A stretch of 64,000 nucleotides of DNA from Pleurostoma richardsiae (taxonomy: Eukaryota; Ascomycota; Sordariomycetes; Calosphaeriales; Pleurostomataceae), in NCBI GenBank assembly GCA_030052745.1, contig JANBVO010000024.1:186001-250000 (forward strand), read 5' to 3'. Below, in pieces: positions 56,971 through 64,000 of the stretch; position 1 is the first letter of the stretch, and every line of letters begins with the position of its first letter. The notes below the pieces were generated by a model that worked only from the letters and a program-made list of their open reading frames with translations, was not told the DNA's origin and ran no database searches. A program made the translations under genes and the position numbers.

Positions 56971-59036
56971 CTAGCGCATCTTCCTCGGCTCCTGGCTCCT
57001 GAACACCTCCTCGAACGTCGGCCCCCTATCCTCCGCCACCACCAGGCTCCGCCTGTTCCCTCCCCTCCTGCCTGACTCGGCAACCATCTCCGCCCTCGGC
57101 GTGCTCTCCTCCACACCTCCCCTGCCCCCCTTTCCGTACCGGCGGTGGCCCCCGTCGTCCCTGTCCCGCTCCCTCCCGCCCGACAGCTCGAACGCGCCCG
57201 ACGGCGAGGTCGGCGACGACCCGTGGAGCGTCGCGACCGCCGGATCGCTCAGCAGGTCCCTGCTGCTCAGGCGCTCCCTGTACGCGGAGCCGGAGCGCGT
57301 CCGCCCGATGGGCGGCGGCGGGATGTACACCCCGAGGCCTTGCGAGCTCCGGGGGGTGTCGTCCGAGACCGTCCGCGGCAGGCGCCCTGTCACAGGACGC
57401 TGCTGCTGCGGCTGCGGTTCATACCGGCCGGCGTTACTGCTGGTACGCCGGGCCGAGTCCCTGCCGCTGCCCGCCTTGCCGCCTATGCTGCTCTCGCTCG
57501 CCCTGGGGTTCCCACCAGGAGAGAGAGGAGCCTCACCCTCGCTGGTCGTTGGGTGCGCGTAGCGGGAGCGCGGGCTGACCTCCGACGCCCGCCTGTCCGC
57601 GCCAGAACCCGTCCTGCCGCTGCCGCCGCCGCCACCCACGGTCCGGAAGACCGACGACGAGGACCGCCTCGGGTCAGCGGGCGGGCCCGCGGTGTCCTCC
57701 ATGAAGTCCTCGACCGCCTCGTCGAGGACCTGCCTCACCTTCCGGTTGGGCCTGGCCGGCAGCAGCCGCCGCGAGATGTGCCTCGGCAGCCGCTCCGGCA
57801 GCCCGTCGCCGGCCGCCTCGGCGGTGATGGGGAACGCGGCCACCACCCGCTCCAGGCGGCGGGCCTCCTCGTCCGGGTACGCGCGCGCGCACGTGGCCAT
57901 CCACCGCGCGAACCCGGCCGGCGTGAGGCCCGGCACGCGCGGCCGCGAGCGGACGTCGCCGCCGGCCTGGACGAGGTGGTACTGGCAGTCGAGGTCCTGG
58001 AAGAGCTCGCCGAGGCGCTCGTCAAAGTCTTGGGGCGCCCCCGGGGAGGAGGGGGCGGAGGACGTAGTGGCGGGGCGGCTGAAGAGCGCGGCGAAGGGGT
58101 GCGGCTCGGCCTCGAGGCGGTGGTACGAGTAAAAGGCGGCGAGCTTCTCGGGGGTGACGACGATGCTGCGCTGCGGCATGAACTCGTCGATGATGTAGTT
58201 GGCGAGGCCCCTGAGCACCTGCTCCAGCCGCTTGGTGGGGTGGCCGTCGGCGTCGAAGAGGGTGCCCCACTTGTGGTCGAGGGCGGTGGGCTCGATGACG
58301 ATGGACTCCTTCCTGCTCGTCTTGCTGGCGGTCAGGGCCATCTCGCTGAAGCGCACGGAGGGAGACGCTCTCGGGGAGATGCTCGTCTGCGAGACTGTTG
58401 GCGACTGTGGGTTGGATCCAGCGAGCCTCGCAGCCGAAGTACGAGGAGAAGAGTCCTTCGTGCGGTCAAGGACGAGGCTCGATTGGCGAGTGGCCGGGCT
58501 GGACTCAGGGGTGAAGGCATAAAAAGACGCAGGTCTTGCCTCTAGAGGACTCGCCGCAGTGGCTGGCCCGCTGGCTTTGTCGCCGCCTTTGTGCAGCTGT
58601 TCGGTAACTATCAAGTCCTTGTAAGCGATGGGATAACGAACAGGAGGCAGGTGCGCTTGCCTTCTTGTTTGACGATGGCCCTGTTCTCCTCCCTGATGAT
58701 CTTCCTCAGCTCAAGGAGGAGGTCCGGCGGGATGGTACCAGAGCTCAGCCTGTCCTCCCGTCTGAGGGGCACCGCCGGCAAGTTGGTCTTCGATGGCGAT
58801 GTTGAACTGATAGGGCTGGCCCCCTTTTTCGTTGTCTCCGGCTCCCCCTCCTCGTCGGTTCCGTCGTCGCTCTCCGAATCATCGCTCTCGGACACCTCAG
58901 GGTAGGTCTGATGGGACAAATGCTTCTTCTCCTCTGGACTTGGAGGAGCTCGCTGCGACGACGACACGCCGTCCGTAACATTCAATGTAGGTCTAGCCTT
59001 GTCACTCGGCTGCCTTGGATCATCCATCTTGAGCAT
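56971..59036 (-). CDS. DUF7514-domain fungal protein, Ser/Arg-rich
   Basis: Exons are 58661-59036 and 56971-58607, giving 670 residues from MLKMDDPRQ (667 from the next ATG). N-terminus acidic and disordered (SESDDSESDDGTDEEGE), then LLLELRKIIREENRAIVKQE. The globular part at about 250-440 is the DUF7514-type domain: DHKWGTLFDADGHPTKRLEQ, LANYIIDEFMP, VTPEKLAAFYSYHRL, GFARWMATCARAYPDEEA and RRLLPARPNRKVRQVLDEAV. A long Ser/Arg/Gly/Pro-rich tail ends in FEEVFRSQEPRKMR. The family has no known activity; basic disordered regions suggest a scaffold. The single intron appears to use a GC donor. Confidence 0.8.
58608..58660 (-). other. probable GC-AG intron, 53 nt, in the DUF7514 gene
   Basis: The exon ends CAAGAAG, the intron starts GCAAGC, has the branch-like site CGCTTAC and ends TTGATAG. 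Phase 1 closes to give VKQE-VTEQLHKGG. A GT alternative (GTCAAACAAG, paired with the AG at 58617-58618) also keeps frame but is a poorer donor. Confidence 0.6.
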
Positions 59037-60350
59037 TGTACGGCGAGGCTGTGGCAGTGCTTATCGGGATGTCGAGTCTCGGGGCAGAAAGAGCACAGCG
59101 TTGCACTTGAGAACAGCACGCGGGAGCGTGGGAAGGACGAGAGAAGAGCAAAAACTACGGACGAGAGATACACCGAGTAAAATACCGGATTCCCACATCT
59201 GCCGGGAAGAAGCGGCCACGATTCCCCTCATCGTGACCGTAGAGCCATCAAGAAGGGGACCTCCAACACCCGCCTGCGGCAGGCCTGGCGGCTCTGTGAT
59301 TCGTCCGGCGGCGGGCATGACAGAAACGGCAGGTCTGCATTGCATCTGCCAGCAGCCATGTCGTAAGGCTCGCATGGGGCCGGCCGTACACACCTTCGCC
59401 GGGCGAAGAAGGATGAGGGAGCTACCTAGTCTATGCAACTGACGAAAGCCTCATCGAGATCTAGTCCCTGCTTGGTTGGGCTGCGGTGGTGTTGTCAGAC
59501 AGAGCCTGAGCTGGCTAGCTACCTAGATTGCCCAAGCTGCGGGCGGCCATCTGATGCAGCTAACGCTCAGCCCCCGGCCGCGTTCGCTGCTTTGCGGACC
59601 CTCACCTCGGTGTAGCCCGCTATTTCAGGCCTTTCTGCCTCTAAATTACAAATGCTTGGTTCGACGGGGCCAGGGGAGCTAGACCGAGGTGCCAAAATGG
59701 GCAGTTGTCTATTATAGAAACTTGAGAAACACTCAGGAGCCGGACGCCGGAAAGATCGGCACGGACGGGGAGGGGTCGATCTTCCTCTTTGACGGGGTGT
59801 GAGCCTTCAAGCGTTAACGTGCAGGCAAACCCATCGATAAAGTGAGGCTGCGGGATGCTGGCATGGGATTGGCCGGTAATATCGACAAGGCAACCAGGTC
59901 GCAGACGGGCTCGAACGGGCCGCGAGACATGCAACTCCAATTTCTTCTCCCTCTCCTCTGTCAAAAGAGCAGTGGCACACTGGCCTGGGAGCACACGAGC
60001 CTGGGAACCCACGGGATTCAGAAAACACCGTGACCCATGCCACAATAATGGAATAAGCCTTGCGGCCTTTTCTAGTAAAACCCGAAGCTGCAGATGTAGG
60101 ATTGAGACCAGAGAGTCTACGTTTGGGCTCTAGATGCGTAAGAAGGCAACATGGTAGAAAACATACCATTGTCCCATCGCTATCGTAGAACTTCGCAACT
60201 GCCTATTATTCTCTGGCCTCCAGGAGTGAAAGCCAGCGCAAATGGTGACTGTCAAAGCAACGCTTCTGCATCAACCTTCAAGGGACCATAAAATAGCCAG
60301 CTCTTCATGTGAAAACAATGACCCCTGCCCGCTTAACTGCGCCACCCAGC
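59037..60350. other. 1.3-kb intergenic region without recognised genes
   Basis: Promoter side of the DUF7514 gene and 3' side of the Stc1-domain gene. Open frames of 125-135 codons on the minus strand have no domain or splice support. No repeat recognised. Confidence 0.5.
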
Positions 60351-61628
60351 TCACATCTCATCGCCAGTGTCGATGTCGTCGTCGTCATATTTGGCGCGGT
60401 TTTGCTTGGGGTCCCCTTGCGAGAGGTATGCCGGTAGTTGATCGAGATTTTTGCGTGTGGCCTGACTTTGTCAGTGATCAGAAATGGAAGGATGTATCAT
60501 CAAGACATACCGGCTTGGCCCAGCCACTTCGTCCTGTTGGTGCCCCCTTCGTCGCGGAGGCCGTCGTCGTCGTTGATACGACAGTCCTCGTCTTCCTGAC
60601 AACCTCCCGCTGGCCATCTGGCCCCCAGACGTTGTAGGTCACGGCTTTCCCAGGAACGCGCGGCGAACGTCGAACGGTTCCAGTGCTCGAGTCAGTGTCT
60701 CTCAGTGACGGTGCCGACTCAGGCATATAGCTCCCCAGGAGGCTTTCATCGTCAGCGGAGAGAGAGAATGCGCCCGGATGTCTCATATGTGGTGGTAGGT
60801 CCTGCTGCGGAGAGCTACGCCCATTGCCAATTGTCTCTGTAATCGGTCTGATCGAAGAACCGGGAGCAACACCTCTATAGTAATTCTCAGTAGCCTGGAG
60901 AAAGGCACTGGGATTGAAATGGGTCTGCGAACGAGCAGAGGGTAGCTCGGATGCGCTCGACGGTTCTCCAGTCTCTGCTATTGAGAGACTTGCCAACGAA
61001 TCGGTTCCCAAGACAGATTCGTCATCCAAGTTATGACCCGAAGATCCCTGGTTGTCGACACTGGTCTCAGTTGAATTGGCGTCCATGACATCTCGCTTCC
61101 GGTCAAAACCCTCCTCGGGGGAATGAGCATGACTGGGAGCGGGTAGTGGGACCTTCGATCCTTCGCTGGCCTCTGACCAGTCCACGCATTTCTGGCACCA
61201 TTTCAAGGATGTTAGAGAATTGTCAGTCGTTGGTGAAAGAGGCACTCATCTTGCGTCCATTATCCCTTCGGGAGGCAGCACTAAATGCGTTCAGAGGCTT
61301 CCATAGTCCACAAGGCCCACGGCAGCGAGCCTCCAGCGCTGGTGCGCCAGAATGTTTCAAGCACAGCAAGGCGCCACGTGAGCCTTTTCGAAGTTGATTC
61401 TCGGAGAATTTCTCCGCGGGTTGGAGTGTTCCGCATGCAATGCACTTAAATCTGTTTCCATAATCAGTGAGTTTTATAGAAGTGCTGCTGCAGAAGACAG
61501 CGAACTTGTTGGACTGGCTGGGGTGGTTTCCTCTTCAATGGATGTTAGTACGGCGTAGTCTGGCGGATCTCCCAGGGAAAAAGAAACTTCACTTACCGTC
61601 CTGCCGCGGAACCATAGGCGGAAGACAT
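60351..61628 (-). CDS. Stc1-domain protein (zinc-binding, RNAi/heterochromatin adaptor family)
   Basis: Proposed exons are 61597-61628, 61250-61451, 60511-61191 and 60351-60461, giving about 341 residues. The N-terminal 80-90 residues form an Stc1-type LIM-like zinc domain: FKCIACGTLQPAEKFSENQL (C14, C17), LLCLKH (C41, H44), ARCRGPCGLWKPLNAFSA (C54, C58), then (C)QKCVDW. In fission yeast Stc1 links Argonaute complexes to the CLRC histone methyltransferase complex. The remainder is acidic and Ser-rich, with KAVTYNVWGPDGQREVVRKT, ending DDDDIDTGDEM. The junction at 61192-61249 has no GT or GC donor (AAG followed by ATGAGT), and the CAG acceptor would drop one expected zinc cysteine. So the model is broken or mis-sequenced there. 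The other two introns are canonical. Confidence 0.8.
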
Positions 61629-63455
61629 TTTGGTATGGCGGTTAGGGTTGACGGTTAGGGTCCCGTGGTGCGTGGAGCGTAACAACGTTCGATAGATAGG
61701 CGAGCAATGGTTAGCTGTCTGTGGAAGAAGTCAAGGCGAAGGCGCAGTGGTGAGAGGAGGAGGAGAAGGACGCTTGGCCGTATGGATGGAAGGAAGCTGC
61801 TTTGAGTGTGGTGGAAGGAGAGAAAGATAAGAATAGGAAGGCGCCTATCTCCCTTGTAAGAAGAGGTCTGCACAACGAGGTGAATCAAAGGGAAGTCGGG
61901 TTGCTTAGACAGCGGAGGCTGCAAACCCAGTCCATTCACCAGAGGCCCAAGGATCGCTCAAGGTCCAAATTATATGTCCGGTTGAGTATCGGACAGAAAG
62001 GTCGTGTTTTGAATCCGGAATGTGTGGTAGAAAGTGACTGACGCCTTGCATGAGTGCAACCTGTGAGTGAGAATGTTGAAGATGGCGGGCCCGGTCTCTT
62101 TGAGTCTTGACTTATTTGTTTATCGAGGGTATCCTGCCCGATACGGATGTGACAGGTGCTGGGCGAGGATGATGAAATCGAATATCGGCCTTTGTCAGGT
62201 GCGGAGTGGCGATGCCTTCTCCGGCTCGGGATGGCGATGGTACCTATCCAGTCGCCAGATGACTCTGGGCGCGGTTAGTACCTGGCAGGTCTGAGGCTAC
62301 TTCCTGTTGGGGCTCTGTGGCAAGGACGGCTAAGAGGAAGGTGCGAGATAGGCGAGGCAAGAAGGAAGTCGGGCGTCAGGAGTATCTACCCAAGATGCTC
62401 GTGGCTTGAGAAAGAAGGTACGTCTTGGACCCTTGAGCTGCCCAGGGTTGCCAACCCGCGATGAGGTGTCTGAGGGAGGTAAGCGAAGTACCTACCTACC
62501 TTACGTACTTGGGTACAGTTAGGGTGGTAAGAGGGGGATGAGATGATCCGGGAATCCATCAACCTACGCAGGCAGCGAATCTGGACACCGACTAAGGGAC
62601 CTAGGTAGGTAGGTAGATACCTAGGCACCTAACTGTACCTTGATGGGACGGGCAAAGAAAGGACAGGTCCTGCTTTCCCCCAGATTCACTGCCTCCAATG
62701 CACTGTACCTGCCTGGCAAAACCTCACTATGAGTGACGGTCGAGGGCTTGGTCGAGGGTTTGGGTGAAGATGAGTGAAAGCTTAGATGTAAGTGAGGCTG
62801 CCGAGGCGTTGCCTGCAAGAAAGTATAAAATGGACTACTGCTTTTCTGGCCCGAGTTTTGGTCTATAGACTTCGAGGAGGAACGTGGACGGATAGGAAGG
62901 AACCCAATCTTGGTGTTACATGGGGACACAAGACGGCACCCTCCCTTCATTACCGTTGCTTGGGCAGGCGGAAATATGTGGTCGATCAGATGGCACCGTC
63001 ATCCACGGTAGACTCTAGCCTTCTTGCCAATAAAGCAGTTCTCGCTGCTGTCACCCTCGACTCTCGCACGGCAAGGCCTGATCAACGCTGCTACGGGCAC
63101 GTCTGAACCTCACAGGAATATTCTCAACGACAACACCGCGGCAACCAGAACCGACAAGGCAAGTTTGATGATGATAGGGAACTCCTGGTACATCGCGAAA
63201 AATGTATATCTTCAAGCACTTGAGCGAGCGAACCCTCTCACGAGACGCAATATATGGAGCGGCGGAAGCGTAGGTGCCGTGAAACGGGAACGCCAGTCGC
63301 CTGCCTTCTTTCTTTGAGCTCTCCAAACCATGGGCTTGAAAGGATATCATGTCGACTATCTTAGATAGCCGTGATGAAGGCGATTGGGATGTCCCCAGAG
63401 GTTGTCTTCGCGGCAAGACGTCCTGAGCCTTTCCAGGTGTTACTGCAAACATGGA
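61629..63455. other. intergenic region with AGGTA/TACCT repeats
   Basis: About 1.8 kb upstream of the Stc1-domain gene. It contains the second TACCTA/TAGGTA patch listed separately. Open frames show no domain or splice pattern. Confidence 0.5.
62476..62640. repeat. degenerate TACCTA/TAGGTA low-complexity repeat
   Basis: Contains AGTACCTACCTACCTTACGT near 62488 and CCTAGGTAGGTAGGTAGATA near 62600, with both orientations present. Same word family as the patch at 15030-15290. Confidence 0.6.
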
Positions 63456-63986
63456 TTAGCAAATTCTGCTCTGTGAAGCATTGAACAGATCTCGCTCGTT
63501 TTCTTCGTGTTCGGGGTCTATGCCCTTCTGCCCTCGTCCCACATTCATCTCCATCACTCTTGATACCATGATCTGTGTGGGACCGATTCTAGACATGGCG
63601 ATGCCGCGACCAAAGAATGCAATAACTGGTGGCAACCACGGAGAGCACTAGCTTACGATTTCGCTGCGAGGCGATTCCCACTCCGTTCTCAGCTCGTCGT
63701 CCGCCTTGGATGAGCGGTGAGAATCTAGCGCGGCTCTTGCATGCCAACGTGTCCCGGTCGCCCAGGTAGCCACGATACCCCACGACAGCGGTAGGATATC
63801 GGCCACTTTTGCGACACCGGCAGTATCTGGGAGAACCTCAATGCTCCACGTGGTTGGAGCCGGGAGCACGCTACGGAGACTTGCCGGCGTCCTTACCGGC
63901 GCCCCAGCGGCTGGGCTGATGGGGGGCAAAAGCGCCAAAGGACGTGGAGCAGACGATCTTCCCCGGCCTCTGAAGAGGAAAATCAT
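63456..63986 (-). CDS. possible partial gene at the right edge (minus strand)
   Basis: Two open segments look more protein-like than their surroundings. One (63648-63986) encodes VAKVADILPLSWGIVATWA and a charged stretch HRSSKADDELRTEWESP, and runs into GTAAGC, a good donor, after SEI. The other (63456 to about 63637) follows a CCACCAG acceptor and encodes IAFFGRGIAMSRIGPTQIMV and a polar tail to a stop. The phases do not join with the obvious donor and acceptor, and the 5' end may lie outside the window. I recognise no family. Confidence 0.25.
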
Positions 63987-64000
63987 TGCTGCATGCCCGC

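Noticed and set aside
57145-58545. 466-codon plus-strand open frame over the DUF7514 gene
   Set aside because: Arg/Ala-rich antisense shadow of a GC-rich coding exon; the minus-strand protein has a recognisable domain and good splice structure.

Overview
This window is nuclear DNA of a filamentous ascomycete (Pezizomycotina, most likely Sordariomycetes). Most genes carry short introns of about 50-100 nt with GT(A/G)(A/C)GT donors and CTAAC/CTGAC branch sites. Coding exons are GC-rich at third positions. The family content is typical of filamentous fungi: a PMA1 proton pump, DUF3425 bZIP, DUF7918 and DUF7514 proteins, Dicer-like 2 and an Stc1-domain protein. No prokaryotic operon, CRISPR array, rRNA, tRNA or complete transposon was recognised. 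I rebuilt 21 genes by joining exons by hand, and frame arithmetic closes for all of them except one that needs a frameshift.

Layout. 1-5.2 kb is a long non-coding region upstream of pma1 (+). 9-19.3 kb holds a small ABM-domain protein (-), a DCAF4-like WD40 protein with a frameshift (+), a bZIP factor (-) and the nucleoporin Nic96 (-). 20-31.5 kb holds an FGGY carbohydrate kinase (-), an SMN orthologue (+), a secreted cupredoxin (+), a SERF/4F5 protein (-) and a DUF7918 protein (+). 31.9-46.2 kb holds Dicer-like 2 (-), an RCC1-repeat protein (+), proteasome subunit alpha-2 (-), a RING-CH membrane protein (+), a GT34 glycosyltransferase (+) and a coiled-coil protein (-). 47.6-61.6 kb holds pyruvate dehydrogenase kinase (+), sphingosine-1-phosphate lyase (-), an MFS sugar transporter (-), a DUF7514 protein (-) and an Stc1-domain protein (-). 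The right edge may hold part of another gene.

How the genes relate. Most are unrelated housekeeping or regulatory genes, and no biosynthetic cluster is visible. Two themes stand out. Dicer-like 2 and the Stc1 protein both belong to RNA-silencing families. SMN and Nic96 serve snRNP assembly and the nuclear pore.

Best leads. (1) The pyruvate dehydrogenase kinase stop codon sits in CAA-UAG-CAA-UUA, the classic leaky-stop context, followed in the same frame by 62 GC3-rich sense codons. (2) Three introns in 19 kb appear to use GC donors, and one of them, in the proteasome gene, is in frame and stop-free. (3) The Stc1-domain gene has a required junction without a GT or GC donor, at a zinc-ligand cysteine. 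(4) The DCAF4-like gene carries what looks like a one-base loss in a G run.
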